Assembly: GCA_023432565.1 (NCBI GenBank)
Contig: JAEYUL010000181.1
Coordinates: 1-33,704, forward strand
Direction of reading: 5' to 3'
Length of the DNA: 33,704 nucleotides
Source: Actinomycetes bacterium
Lineage (GTDB): Bacteria > Actinomycetota > Actinomycetes > Actinomycetales > Cellulomonadaceae
The position numbers and the translations under genes were made by a program. The notes under the pieces are model-generated. The model worked only from the letters and a program-made list of their open reading frames with translations, was not told where the DNA came from and did not search any database. Within the stretch, counting starts at the first letter, position 1; each line of letters opens with the position of its first letter. Positions 8,355-17,274 of this stretch are shown one piece after another.

Positions 8355-10817
8355 ATGAGCGCGACGGCTTGGCAGACAGGCACCGACACGGCGATAGACG
8401 ACGCGACCCTGGACCGGATCGACCGGTGGTGGCGCGCGGCGAACTACCTGTCGGTGGGCCAGATCTACCTGCTCGACAACCCGCTGCTGCGCGAGCCGCT
8501 CTCACGCGACGACGTCAAGCCCAGGCTGCTCGGGCACTGGGGCACGACGCCCGGGCTGAACTTCCTGTACGCGCACCTCAACCGCGCGATCGCGCAGCGC
8601 AACCAGTCGACGATCTACGTCACCGGCCCCGGCCACGGCGGCCCCGGCCTCGTCGCGAGCGCGTACCTCGACGGCACCTACTCCGAGGTCTACTCGGACA
8701 TCACCGAGGACGAGGAGGGCATGCGCCGGCTGTTCCGGCAGTTCTCGTTCCCCGGCGGCATCCCGTCGCACGTCGCGCCCGAGACCCCCGGCTCGATCCA
8801 CGAGGGCGGCGAGCTCGGCTACGCGCTCTCGCACGCCTACGGCGCCGCGTTCGACAACCCGCACCTGCTGGTGGCCGCCGTCGTCGGCGACGGCGAGGCC
8901 GAGACCGGACCGCTGGCGACCAGCTGGCACTCCAACAAGTTCGTCAACCCCGCGCAGGACGGCGTCGTCCTGCCGATCCTGCACCTCAACGGCTACAAGA
9001 TCGCCAACCCCACGGTGCTCGACCGGATCAGCGACGACGAGCTGCACGCGCTGATGGTCGGTTACGGCCACAAGCCCTTCGTGTTCGAGGGCGGTTACGA
9101 CGACGAGCCGGTCCTCGAGGTGCACCGGCGGTTCGCGACCCTGCTCGACGAGGTGCTCGACGAGATCGCCGCGATCAAGGAGCGCGCCGCCCACGGGGAC
9201 CTGAGCCGGCCCGCGTGGCCGATGATCGTGTTCCGCACGCCGAAGGGCTGGACGGGCCCCGACTACATCGACGGCAAGAAGACCACCGGGTCGTGGCGCG
9301 CGCACCAGGTGCCGCTGGCCAACGCGCGCGACACCGCCGAGCACCTGCACGTCCTCGAGGACTGGCTCAAGTCCTACCGCGCGCACGAGCTGTTCGACGC
9401 GACCGGTGCGCTCGACCCGGACATCCGTGCGCTGGCCCCCGCCGGGGACCTGCGCATGAGCGCCAACCCGCACGCGAACGGCGGCATCCTGCTGCACGAC
9501 CTGCGGCTGCCCGACTTCCGCACGTTCGCGGTGGACGTGCCCACGCCCGGCGGCTCGATCTCCGAGGCACCCCGCGTGCTCGGCGAGTACCTGACCGAGG
9601 TGATCCGCCGGAACCCCGACAACTTCCGGATCTTCGGGCCCGACGAGACCGCCTCCAACCGCCTGCAGGCCGTCTACGGCGTCACGGACAAGCAGTGGAA
9701 CGCCGGGTACCTCAGCGACGAGGTGGACGAGCACCTCGCCCGCGCCGGGCGGGTCATGGAGATGCTGTCCGAGCACCAGTGCCAGGGCTGGCTCGAGGGC
9801 TACCTGCTCACCGGCCGGCACGGCCTGTTCACGAGCTACGAGGCCTTCATCCACATCGTCGACTCGATGTTCAACCAGCACGCGAAGTGGCTCAAGGTCA
9901 CGAACGACATCCCGTGGCGCCGGCCGATCGCCAGCCTGAACTACCTGCTGTCGAGCCACGTGTGGCGCCAGGACCACAACGGCTTCAGCCACCAGGACCC
10001 GGGCTTCATCGACCACGTGGTGAACAAGAAGGCCGAGGTCGTGCGGGTCTACCTGCCGCCGGACGCCAACACGCTGCTGAGCACGTACGACCACTGCCTG
10101 CGCAGCCGTCAGTACGTCAACGTCGTCGTGTCCGGCAAGCAGCCCGCGCCGAACTTCCTGACGATGGAGCAGGCCATCGCGCACTGCACCCGCGGGCTCG
10201 GCATCTGGGACTGGGCGGGGTCGGAGGCTCCCGACGAGGAGCCGGACGTCGTGCTGGCGGCGGCTGGTGACGTGCCGACGCTCGAGGTCCTCGCGGCCGC
10301 CGACATCCTGCGCCGCGAGCTGCCGCAGCTGAAGGTGCGTGTGGTCAACGTCGTCGACCTCATGCGGCTGCAGGACGCGCGCGAGCACCCCCACGGCCTG
10401 ACGGACCGGGAGTTCGACACGATCTTCACGGCGGACCGCCCGATCGTCTTCGCCTACCACGGCTACCCGTGGCTCATCCACCGCCTCACCTACCGCCGCA
10501 ACGGGCACGCGAACCTGCACGTGCGCGGCTACAAGGAGGAGGGCACCACCACCACGCCGTTCGACATGGTGATGCTCAACGACCTCGACCGGTTCCACCT
10601 CGTGATCGACGTGATCGACCACGTGCACTGGCTGCGCGCGTCGCAGGCAGGCCTGCGTCAGCGCATGGTCGACGCGCGCCTGGAGGCCCGTCAGTACACG
10701 CGCGAGCACGGCGAGGACCTGCCGTCGGTGCGGGACTGGGTCTGGCCGGACGCGCAGGACCTGGCGAGCAGCGAGCAGGTCGACGCCACGGTCTTCACCG
10801 GTGGTGACAACGAGTAG
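8355..10817 (+). CDS. xfp: Xylulose-5-phosphate/fructose-6-phosphate phosphoketolase
   Basis: A thiamine-diphosphate enzyme of 820 aa, normal length, that splits xylulose-5-P or fructose-6-P with phosphate to acetyl phosphate plus glyceraldehyde-3-P or erythrose-4-P. Visible hallmarks are GPGHGGPG at 91-98, SFPGGIPSHVAPETPGSIHEGGE at about 131-153, the cofactor motif GDGEAETGPLATSWHSNKF from 178, LHLNGYKIANPT, and late EGYLLTGRHGLFTSYEAF and YHGYPWLIHRLTYRRNGH. ATG 8355 sits 6 nt after GGGGAG; an out-of-frame ATG lies at 8351. Pta follows after a 52-nt gap and ackA overlaps pta, so the three genes are very likely one operon turning sugar phosphates into acetate/ATP or acetyl-CoA. Whether it prefers X5P, F6P or both cannot be read from sequence. 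Confidence 0.97.
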   Translation: MSATAWQTGTDTAIDDATLDRIDRWWRAANYLSVGQIYLLDNPLLREPLSRDDVKPRLLGHWGTTPGLNFLYAHLNRAIAQRNQSTIYVTGPGHGGPGLVASAYLDGTYSEVYSDITEDEEGMRRLFRQFSFPGGIPSHVAPETPGSIHEGGELGYALSHAYGAAFDNPHLLVAAVVGDGEAETGPLATSWHSNKFVNPAQDGVVLPILHLNGYKIANPTVLDRISDDELHALMVGYGHKPFVFEGGYDDEPVLEVHRRFATLLDEVLDEIAAIKERAAHGDLSRPAWPMIVFRTPKGWTGPDYIDGKKTTGSWRAHQVPLANARDTAEHLHVLEDWLKSYRAHELFDATGALDPDIRALAPAGDLRMSANPHANGGILLHDLRLPDFRTFAVDVPTPGGSISEAPRVLGEYLTEVIRRNPDNFRIFGPDETASNRLQAVYGVTDKQWNAGYLSDEVDEHLARAGRVMEMLSEHQCQGWLEGYLLTGRHGLFTSYEAFIHIVDSMFNQHAKWLKVTNDIPWRRPIASLNYLLSSHVWRQDHNGFSHQDPGFIDHVVNKKAEVVRVYLPPDANTLLSTYDHCLRSRQYVNVVVSGKQPAPNFLTMEQAIAHCTRGLGIWDWAGSEAPDEEPDVVLAAAGDVPTLEVLAAADILRRELPQLKVRVVNVVDLMRLQDAREHPHGLTDREFDTIFTADRPIVFAYHGYPWLIHRLTYRRNGHANLHVRGYKEEGTTTTPFDMVMLNDLDRFHLVIDVIDHVHWLRASQAGLRQRMVDARLEARQYTREHGEDLPSVRDWVWPDAQDLASSEQVDATVFTGGDNE

Positions 10818-10869
10818 GACCGCACACCTGACCCACCAGCACCAACAGCAGGACTGGAGTACGCCCACC

Positions 10870-12957
10870 GTGGCACGCAGCATCTATGTCGCCTCCCCTG
10901 AGGGGGACACCGGGAAGTCGACGGTCGCCCTCGGGCTCGTCGACCTCCTCGCCCGCACCGTCCAGCGCGTCGGGGTCTTCCGCCCCGTGGCGCGCTCGAC
11001 CGAGACCCGTGACTACGTGCTCGAGCTGCTGCTCGAGCACGACGGCGTCGACCTGTCGTACGACGAGTGCATCGGCACGACCTACGAGAAGGTGCACGAC
11101 GACCCGGAGGAGGCGCTGTCGCAGATCGTGGCGCGCTTCCACGCCGTCGAGCGCCGGTGCGACGCGGTCGTCATCGTCGGGACCGACTACACGGACGTCA
11201 CCTCGCCCACGGAGCTCGCGTTCAACGCGCGCATCGCGGCGAACCTCGGCGCGCCCGTGGTCCTCGTCGTCAACGGCGACAAGCGTCGGCCCGACGAGAT
11301 CGAGCAGGTCGTCGAGGTCGCGATCAACGAGCTCGCGACCAACCACGCCCACGTCGCGGCGGTCGTGCCGAACCGGTGCGCCCAGCCCGCGCTCGACGTG
11401 GTGCGCCGCCTGGTGCAGAACTCGCTCGGCCGGCCGACCTGGACGCTGCCCGAGAGCCCGCTGCTGTCGGCGCCGACCATGGGCCAGCTCATGGAGGCGG
11501 TCGAGGGCACGCTGATCTCGGGCGACCCGGAGCTGCTGGGGCGCGAGGTGCTCGACATGCTGGTCGGCGCCATGGAGATCGAGCACCTGCTCGGTCGCCT
11601 GTCCGACGGCGCGGTGATCATGACGCCCGGCGACCGCTCGGACATCCTGCTGGGGCTGCTTCTCGCGCACCAGGCCGACGGCTTCCCGACGCTCGCGGGC
11701 ATCATCCTCAACGGCGGCTTCCGCCCGTCCAAGACGATCTCGCGGCTGGTCGAGGGGCTCGGCAGCCGCCTGCCGCTGATCGCGACCGACTTCGGGACGT
11801 TCCGCACGGCCAGCACGGTCGCCTCGACCCGTGGTCGGCTGTCGGCGGACTCGCAGCGCAAGGTCGACACGGCGCTGTCGCTGTTCGAGCGCCACGTCGA
11901 CGGCCCGGCGCTGCTCGCGGCTCTCGACGTGGCCAAGCCCGACGTGGTGACGCCGCTCATGTTCGAGTACACGCTGCTCGACCGGGCACGTGCCGACCGC
12001 CGCCGCATCGTGCTGCCGGAGGGCAACGACGACCGGATCCTGCGCGCGGCCTCCACGCTGCTGCAGCGCGGCGTGGCCGACCTGACGATCCTGGGCGACG
12101 AGAGCGCGATCCGGGCGCGCGCGGCCGAGCTGGGCCTCACGCTCGACGGGGCCGACGTGATCGACCCGCACGACCCGCAGTACGTCGACCGGTTCGCCGC
12201 CGAGTACGCCCGCATCCGGGCGCACAAGGGCATGACGATCGAGCGCGCGCGCGAGATCGTCCCGTCGGTCTCGTACTTCGGCACGATGATGGTCCACCTC
12301 GGCCTGGCCGACGGCATGGTCTCGGGCGCGGTGCACACGACGGCTCACACGATCAAGCCGAGCTTCGAGATCATCAAGACCGCGCCGGGCGTCTCGAACG
12401 TCTCCAGCGCGTTCCTCATGTGCCTCGAGGACCGCGTGCTGGTGTACGCCGACTGCGCGGTGATCCCCGACCCGACGGCCGAGCAGCTCGCGGACATCGC
12501 GATCTCGTCGGCGGAGACGGCCGTGCAGTTCGGCATCGAGCCGCGCATCGCGATGCTGTCGTACTCGACGGGGGCCTCCGGCACCGGTGCGGACGTGGAC
12601 AAGGTGCGCGCCGCGACGGCACTCGTGCGCGAGCGCCGCCCCGACCTGTCGGTCGAGGGGCCCATCCAGTACGACGCGGCCGTGGACGCCTCCGTGGCGC
12701 AGACCAAGCTGCCCGAGTCCACCGTCGCGGGACGGGCCACCGTGTTCGTCTTCCCCGACCTCAACACCGGCAACAACACGTACAAGGCGGTCCAGCGGTC
12801 CGCAGGCGCCGTCGCGATCGGCCCCGTCCTGCAGGGCCTGCGCAAGCCCGTGAACGACCTGTCGCGCGGCGCACTCGTGCAGGACATCGTCAACACCGTC
12901 GCGATCACCGCGATCCAGGCGCAGGCCGAGCGGGCCGGCGAGGAGGACCAGGCATGA
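10870..12957 (+). CDS. pta: Phosphate acetyltransferase, long form with BioD-like N-terminal domain
   Basis: Interconverts acetyl phosphate plus CoA with acetyl-CoA plus phosphate. It is the long (695-aa) form. A DRTGG/BioD-like P-loop domain comes first (SPEGDTGKST, Lys16), with a middle DRTGG region around AGIILNGGFRPS. The catalytic PTA/PTB domain starts near residue 365 (RRRIVLPEGNDDRILRAAS) and runs through VSGAVHTTAHTIKPSFEIIKT, SYSTGASGTGADVDKV and VFPDLNTGNNTYKAVQRSAGA. The GTG at 10870 (VARSIYVASPEG) fits family N-termini and follows a GGAG about 10 nt upstream. The last codons overlap ackA as ATGA. In related proteins the N-terminal domain modulates activity; that role here is inferred. 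Confidence 0.96.
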   Translation: MARSIYVASPEGDTGKSTVALGLVDLLARTVQRVGVFRPVARSTETRDYVLELLLEHDGVDLSYDECIGTTYEKVHDDPEEALSQIVARFHAVERRCDAVVIVGTDYTDVTSPTELAFNARIAANLGAPVVLVVNGDKRRPDEIEQVVEVAINELATNHAHVAAVVPNRCAQPALDVVRRLVQNSLGRPTWTLPESPLLSAPTMGQLMEAVEGTLISGDPELLGREVLDMLVGAMEIEHLLGRLSDGAVIMTPGDRSDILLGLLLAHQADGFPTLAGIILNGGFRPSKTISRLVEGLGSRLPLIATDFGTFRTASTVASTRGRLSADSQRKVDTALSLFERHVDGPALLAALDVAKPDVVTPLMFEYTLLDRARADRRRIVLPEGNDDRILRAASTLLQRGVADLTILGDESAIRARAAELGLTLDGADVIDPHDPQYVDRFAAEYARIRAHKGMTIERAREIVPSVSYFGTMMVHLGLADGMVSGAVHTTAHTIKPSFEIIKTAPGVSNVSSAFLMCLEDRVLVYADCAVIPDPTAEQLADIAISSAETAVQFGIEPRIAMLSYSTGASGTGADVDKVRAATALVRERRPDLSVEGPIQYDAAVDASVAQTKLPESTVAGRATVFVFPDLNTGNNTYKAVQRSAGAVAIGPVLQGLRKPVNDLSRGALVQDIVNTVAITAIQAQAERAGEEDQA

Positions 12958-14165
12958 GCACCCCCACCACGAGCGTTCTCGTCGTCAACTCCGGGTCGTC
13001 GTCGATCAAGTACCAGCTCGTCGACCCCGTCGGTGGTGAGGCGATCGCCTCGGGCATCGTCGAGCGGATCGGCGAGGAGACGGGCACCCTCAAGCACGTC
13101 CACGGCGACTCGACGACCGTGCGCGAGCAGCCCGTGCCCGACCACGGCGAGGGCCTGCGTCTCGTGCTGGCTCTCTTCGAGGCGGTCGGGCCGGATCTCA
13201 CGCAGGCGAACGTGATCGCGGTCGGCCACCGCGTGGTGCAGGGCGGTCCGATCTTCGACGGTCCTGTGCTGATCGACGCGACCGTCGAGCAGCAGATCGA
13301 GGACCTGGCCCCGCTCGCCCCGCTGCACAACCCGGCGAACCTCACCGGGATCCGCGTGGGGCGCGCGCTGCTGCCGGACGTGCCGCACGTCGCGGTGTTC
13401 GACACGGCGTTCTTCCACCACCTGCCCGCCGCGGCGGCGAACTACGCGATCGACCGGGACGTGGCCCAGCGCCACCAGGTGCGCCGCTACGGCGCGCACG
13501 GCACGTCGCACCAGTACGTCTCGCAGGAGGTCGCGGCCTTCCTCGGCCGGGACGTCGCGGCGACGAGCACGATCGTGCTGCACCTGGGCAACGGCGCGTC
13601 GGCCTCGGCGGTGAAGAACGGCCACGCGGTGGACACCTCGATGGGCCTGACCCCGCTCGAGGGTCTCGTCATGGGGACGCGCTCGGGGGACATCGACCCG
13701 GCCGTCACGTTCCACCTGATGCGCAACGCCGGCATGAGCGTCGACGAGGTCGACGACCTGCTCAACCGCCGGTCCGGGCTCAAGGGCATGACCGGCAAGA
13801 ACGACCTGCGTGAGGTCCACCAGCTGATCGAGGAGGGCGACGAGGCCGCGAAGGTCGCGCTCGACGTGTACGCCCACCGGATCAAGAAGTACATCGGCAG
13901 CTACATGGCCGTGCTCGGCGGCGTGGACGTCGTCACGTTCACGGCGGGCGTGGGCGAGAACGACGACATCGTGCGTGCGCGCTCGCTCGAGGGGCTCGAG
14001 CGGCTGGGCATCGAGGTCGACCTCGAGCGCAACGCGGGACGCAAGAAGGAGCCGACGATCATCTCGACCGACTCCTCGCCGACGACGGTCGTCGTGTTCC
14101 CGACGAACGAGGAGCTCGAGATCGCGCGCCTCGCCGTCGACGTGGTCACGGGGCGCGACGACTGA
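12954..14165 (+). CDS. ackA: Acetate kinase
   Basis: Transfers phosphate between acetyl phosphate and ADP, giving acetate and ATP. The 403-aa length is standard. The ASKHA-fold motifs are present: VLVVNSGSSSIKYQL near the N-terminus, VGHRVVQGG, VAVFDTAFFHHLP, RRYGAHGTSHQYVS, IVLHLGNGASASAV, MGTRSGDIDP and FTAGVGENDDIVR. ATG 12954 overlaps the pta stop (ATGA) and is preceded by GAGGAGGACC, a strong ribosome site inside pta. As the last gene of xfp-pta-ackA it provides the ATP-yielding exit of the phosphoketolase route. A long perfect hairpin 13 nt after the stop ends the operon. Confidence 0.97.
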   Translation: MSTPTTSVLVVNSGSSSIKYQLVDPVGGEAIASGIVERIGEETGTLKHVHGDSTTVREQPVPDHGEGLRLVLALFEAVGPDLTQANVIAVGHRVVQGGPIFDGPVLIDATVEQQIEDLAPLAPLHNPANLTGIRVGRALLPDVPHVAVFDTAFFHHLPAAAANYAIDRDVAQRHQVRRYGAHGTSHQYVSQEVAAFLGRDVAATSTIVLHLGNGASASAVKNGHAVDTSMGLTPLEGLVMGTRSGDIDPAVTFHLMRNAGMSVDEVDDLLNRRSGLKGMTGKNDLREVHQLIEEGDEAAKVALDVYAHRIKKYIGSYMAVLGGVDVVTFTAGVGENDDIVRARSLEGLERLGIEVDLERNAGRKKEPTIISTDSSPTTVVVFPTNEELEIARLAVDVVTGRDD

Positions 14166-14178
14166 GCGCCTGCCTCCG

Positions 14179-14222
14179 GACGACGGACGGGCCACCCCTG
14201 CGGGGGTGGCCCGTCCGTCGTC
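14179..14222 (+). terminator. Intrinsic-type terminator after xfp-pta-ackA
   Basis: A 20-bp perfect stem (arms 14179-14198 and 14203-14222) has a 4-nt TGCG loop and begins 13 nt after the ackA stop. There is no U-tract, as is common in high-GC actinobacteria. It may also serve the convergent dehydrogenase gene. Confidence 0.85.
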
Positions 14223-14288
14223 GTCGGGGAGGTCGTGAGGGCTGTGCGCCTCGTTCGCTCGGGGCGGGTGCCCCCGGCGTCGTGCGGC

Positions 14289-15941
14289 TCAGGGCAGCCG
14301 GGCCGCCTTCATGACGCGCAGGAGCTCGGTGTAGACCTGCGGCCACACGTCGGTGCCGAGGTCGAACAGCCGACGCAGCCCCATCGGCGGCAGGCCGAGG
14401 ACGCCGTGCACGCCACGCTGGACGGCGATCGACTGCAGCCTCGTCGTCTCCCACAGCCCTTCGCGGCCGTGCCGGACGCCGATACCCGAGGAACCCCAGC
14501 CGCCCTGCGGCGCACCGAGCGAGCCCCACGTCGCGACGTAGCCCTCGTTGACGTTGACCGAGCCCGCGTGCACGCGCCGGGCGAGCGCGGCGCCGCGGCG
14601 CGTGTCAGCGGTCCAGATGCTCGCGTTGAGGCCGAACTCGGTGTCGTTCATCGCCGCGATCGCCTCGTCGTCGGACGCGACCGGGTACAGGGCGACGACG
14701 GGACCGAACGTCTCCTCACGGAACACGCGCGCGTGCGGCGGGACGTCGACCAGGACGGTCGGCTCGTAGAACCACGGGCCCAGGTCGCTGCGGTGCACGC
14801 CGCCGGCGAGCACGCGCGCGCCGAGGCCGATGGCGTCCTCGACGTGCTCGACCACGGTCGCGAGCTGGGCCGCGGACGTGAGCGAGCCGACGTCGTGGCG
14901 GTAGTCGAGCCCCGCGCCGAGGCGCAGCTCACGCGTGCGGTGGGCGAGCTCGGTGGCGAACTCGTCGAACACGTCGCGGTGCACGTAGATCCGCTCGATG
15001 CTCACGCAGACCTGACCCGCGCCGACGAAGCACGCGCGCACGGCGCCCTCGGCGGCGACGTCGACGTCCACGTCGTCCGCGACGTACATCGCGTTCTTGC
15101 CACCGAGCTCGAGAGTGGCGGGCACCAGGTGCTCGCCCGCGTTCGCCGCCACGACGCGGCCCGTGCGGGTCGAGCCCGTGAAGCTGACGTGGTCGCAGTG
15201 CTCGACGACCGCCGCGCCGATCGTCGGCCCGTCCCCCACGACCACCTGCAGCAGGCCGGCCGGCAGGCCGGCGTCCTCGAGCAGCTCGGCGGCCCACAGC
15301 GCGGTGAGCGAGGTCTGCGGGTCGGGCCGCAGCAGCACGGCGTTGCCCGCGACGAGGGCCGGCAGGACGTCGCCGAGCGTGAGCGTCAGCGGGAAGTTCC
15401 AGGGCGCGATGATCCCGACGACCCCGACGGGGTGCCGCAGCACCCGCGTGCTCGTGAGCCCGGGCACCGTGCCGAGCACCCGGCGGCCGGCGAGGTAGCG
15501 CCGCGCACGGGCCGCGTAGTGGCGCGCGACGAGCGCGATGTCCGCGACCTCCTCGAACGCCGAGACCCGCGCCTTGCCGGTCTCGAGCTGGATGAGGTCG
15601 AGCACGTCGCTCTGGCGCTCGAGCACGAGGTCGTGCACCTGGGAGAGCACCGCGGCGCGCTCTCGGACGCTGCGCGCGGCCCACAGCCGCTGGGCCGCGC
15701 GCGCGGTGCGAGCGGCGCGTGCGACGTCGTCGGGCGTGGACAGCGGGACCGCGGCGATGGGGGCGCCCGTGAAGGGCGCGTGCGAGGTGTGCGTGCTGGC
15801 GCCCGGCGAGGCCACCACCCGGCGCACCAGGGTGGCGACGTCCTCAGGCTCGAGCACGTACGTGGCGAGCGGGTCGATCTCGGGGTCGAACAGCTCGGCG
15901 GCGGGCTGGCGCTCGTGCTGGCCGTCGTGGTCCTGGGACAT
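14289..15941 (-). CDS. Succinate-semialdehyde dehydrogenase-type aldehyde dehydrogenase
   Basis: NAD(P)-dependent aldehyde dehydrogenase of 550 aa, most like actinobacterial GabD2-type succinate-semialdehyde dehydrogenases. Visible motifs are GVVGIIAPWNFPLTLTLGD (cofactor/substrate site), SFTGSTRTGRVVA, the general base Glu in TLELGGKNAMYV, the nucleophile Cys in GAGQVCVSIERIYV, REETFGPVVALYPV, and a C-terminus VYTELLRVMKAARLP. ATG 15941 (MSQDHDGQHERQPAAEL) gives a disordered N-terminus of about 30 residues; its ribosome site is weak and upstream in-frame codons exist, so the start is only moderately sure. It is convergent with ackA. No GABA transaminase is nearby, so the physiological aldehyde is uncertain. 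Confidence 0.9.
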   Translation of the reverse strand: MSQDHDGQHERQPAAELFDPEIDPLATYVLEPEDVATLVRRVVASPGASTHTSHAPFTGAPIAAVPLSTPDDVARAARTARAAQRLWAARSVRERAAVLSQVHDLVLERQSDVLDLIQLETGKARVSAFEEVADIALVARHYAARARRYLAGRRVLGTVPGLTSTRVLRHPVGVVGIIAPWNFPLTLTLGDVLPALVAGNAVLLRPDPQTSLTALWAAELLEDAGLPAGLLQVVVGDGPTIGAAVVEHCDHVSFTGSTRTGRVVAANAGEHLVPATLELGGKNAMYVADDVDVDVAAEGAVRACFVGAGQVCVSIERIYVHRDVFDEFATELAHRTRELRLGAGLDYRHDVGSLTSAAQLATVVEHVEDAIGLGARVLAGGVHRSDLGPWFYEPTVLVDVPPHARVFREETFGPVVALYPVASDDEAIAAMNDTEFGLNASIWTADTRRGAALARRVHAGSVNVNEGYVATWGSLGAPQGGWGSSGIGVRHGREGLWETTRLQSIAVQRGVHGVLGLPPMGLRRLFDLGTDVWPQVYTELLRVMKAARLP

Positions 15942-16060
15942 GCTCGCCAGCGTACGCGCGGGCGCCGACGGCACCCGCGGGCACGCCGCGCCCGGCCCGT
16001 GGCACGACGGCGCCCCGGACGGGCGTCGGCTGCCCAGCGGCGGGTGTGACGTGCGCGACG

Positions 16061-16089
16061 TTGGCGAACTCGGCCGGCGGGAATAAGGT
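16061..16089 (+). promoter_or_regulatory. Predicted sigma70-type promoter of the iron-transport operon
   Basis: A -35 TTGGCG at 16061-16066 and a -10 TAAGGT at 16084-16089 are separated by 17 nt. The -10 is the left edge of the IdeR-type box, the arrangement expected for iron repression. Confidence 0.5.
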
Positions 16090-16102
16090 GAGGCTGCCCT
16101 AA
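16084..16102 (+). promoter_or_regulatory. IdeR/DtxR-type iron box
   Basis: The 19-mer TAAGGTGAGGCTGCCCTAA matches the classic DtxR/IdeR consensus TTAGGTTAGGCTAACCTAA at 15 of 19 positions and keeps both outer half-sites. It overlaps the predicted -10 and lies about 80 nt before the lipoprotein start, so iron-loaded IdeR would block transcription of the importer. Confidence 0.8.
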
Positions 16103-16182
16103 GACACAGACCCGTCCGTCGCCGATCGACCGACAGGCCCTGCGGGCCGATGACACGAGCAGCTCCCACCGTGAGGATCCTC

Positions 16183-17274
16183 ATGCGCTCCGCTCCTTCG
16201 CGCGCCCGCCGGCGCGCCCTGCGTCCCTTGCAGCTCGCGGCGCTCGCCGCCGCCACCGCGCTCACGCTCGCCGCGTGCGCGTCGGACGAGCCTGGCGGGA
16301 GCTCCGCGACCGGCGGCTCGTCGGCGAGCCCGAGCAGCCCGTCGGCGGAGGTCTTCCCGGTCACGATCCCGAACACGTTCGGCTCGACGACGATCGAGTC
16401 GAAGCCCGAGCGGGTCGCGACCGTCAACTGGGGCAACCACGACGTCCCCGTCGCGCTCGGCGTCGTGCCGGTCGGCATGGCGAAGGCGTCGTACGGCGAC
16501 GACGACACCGACGGCGTGCTCCCGTGGACGTTCGACGCCCTCGAGGCCATCGGCGGGACGGGCGAGAACCTGCCCGTGCTGTTCGACGAGACCGCCGGCA
16601 TCGCGTTCGAGTCGGTCGCCAACACCGAGCCCGACGTGATCCTCGCGGCCTACTCGGGCCTGTCCGAGGAGGACTGGACGACGCTGCAGGGCATCGCGCC
16701 GACCGTCTCCTACCCGAAGGCGGCCTGGGGCACGAACTGGCGCGACATGGCGCTCATCGACGGACAGGCTCTCGGTCTCGCCGACGAGGCGCAGGCGCTG
16801 ATCGACGAGATCGAGGCCACGATCGCCGAGGGCCTCGCCGCGCGCCCCGACATCGAGGGCAAGACCTTCGCGTACGGCTGGATCGACCCGGCGAACACCA
16901 GCAAGATCTCGCTGTACACACCGCTCGACGCGCGCGTGCAGCTCGTCAACGACCTCGGGATGAAGGACGCACCGTCGGTCGTCGAGCTCGCGGGCACGAC
17001 CGACCAGTTCTTCGTCGACCTGTCGGCCGAGCAGGCCGACGCCCTGTCGGACGTCGACGTCCTGGTGGTCTACGGCGACGACAGCACGCTGGCGGCGCTG
17101 CAGGCCGACCCGCTCCTGAGCAAGATCCCGGCCGTGGCGCGCGGCTCGGTCGCGGTCGTCCCGGACGCCACCCCGCTCGCCGCGGCCACGTCCGGCCCGA
17201 CCGTCCTGTCGGTGCCGTGGGCGCTCGACGACTACCTCGACCTGTTCCAGGCGGCAGCCGAGAAGGTCGGATGA
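16183..17274 (+). CDS. Iron-siderophore ABC transporter substrate-binding lipoprotein (FepB/FecB-like)
   Basis: Extracytoplasmic binding protein of 363 aa that presents a ferric siderophore (or similar chelate) to the permease. The N-terminus has Arg-rich residues, a hydrophobic stretch and a lipobox LTLAAC with Cys32 as the lipidation site, followed by a Gly/Ser-rich tether. The family motifs are the early KPERVATVNWGNHDVPVALGVVPVGMA and NTEPDVILAAYSGLSEEDWTTLQGIAPTV. ATG 16183 is chosen because GAGGA lies 6 nt upstream; ATG 16150 is in frame but lacks a ribosome site. Its stop overlaps the first permease as ATGA. The upstream IdeR box predicts iron repression. The chelate is unknown. Confidence 0.93.
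   Translation: MRSAPSRARRRALRPLQLAALAAATALTLAACASDEPGGSSATGGSSASPSSPSAEVFPVTIPNTFGSTTIESKPERVATVNWGNHDVPVALGVVPVGMAKASYGDDDTDGVLPWTFDALEAIGGTGENLPVLFDETAGIAFESVANTEPDVILAAYSGLSEEDWTTLQGIAPTVSYPKAAWGTNWRDMALIDGQALGLADEAQALIDEIEATIAEGLAARPDIEGKTFAYGWIDPANTSKISLYTPLDARVQLVNDLGMKDAPSVVELAGTTDQFFVDLSAEQADALSDVDVLVVYGDDSTLAALQADPLLSKIPAVARGSVAVVPDATPLAAATSGPTVLSVPWALDDYLDLFQAAAEKVG

Noticed and set aside
8502..10883. 793-codon open frame on the minus strand opposite xfp
   Set aside because: It is antisense to a certain gene, its product is an Arg/Val/His-rich low-complexity string, and the frame is open only because of the extreme G/C third-position bias.
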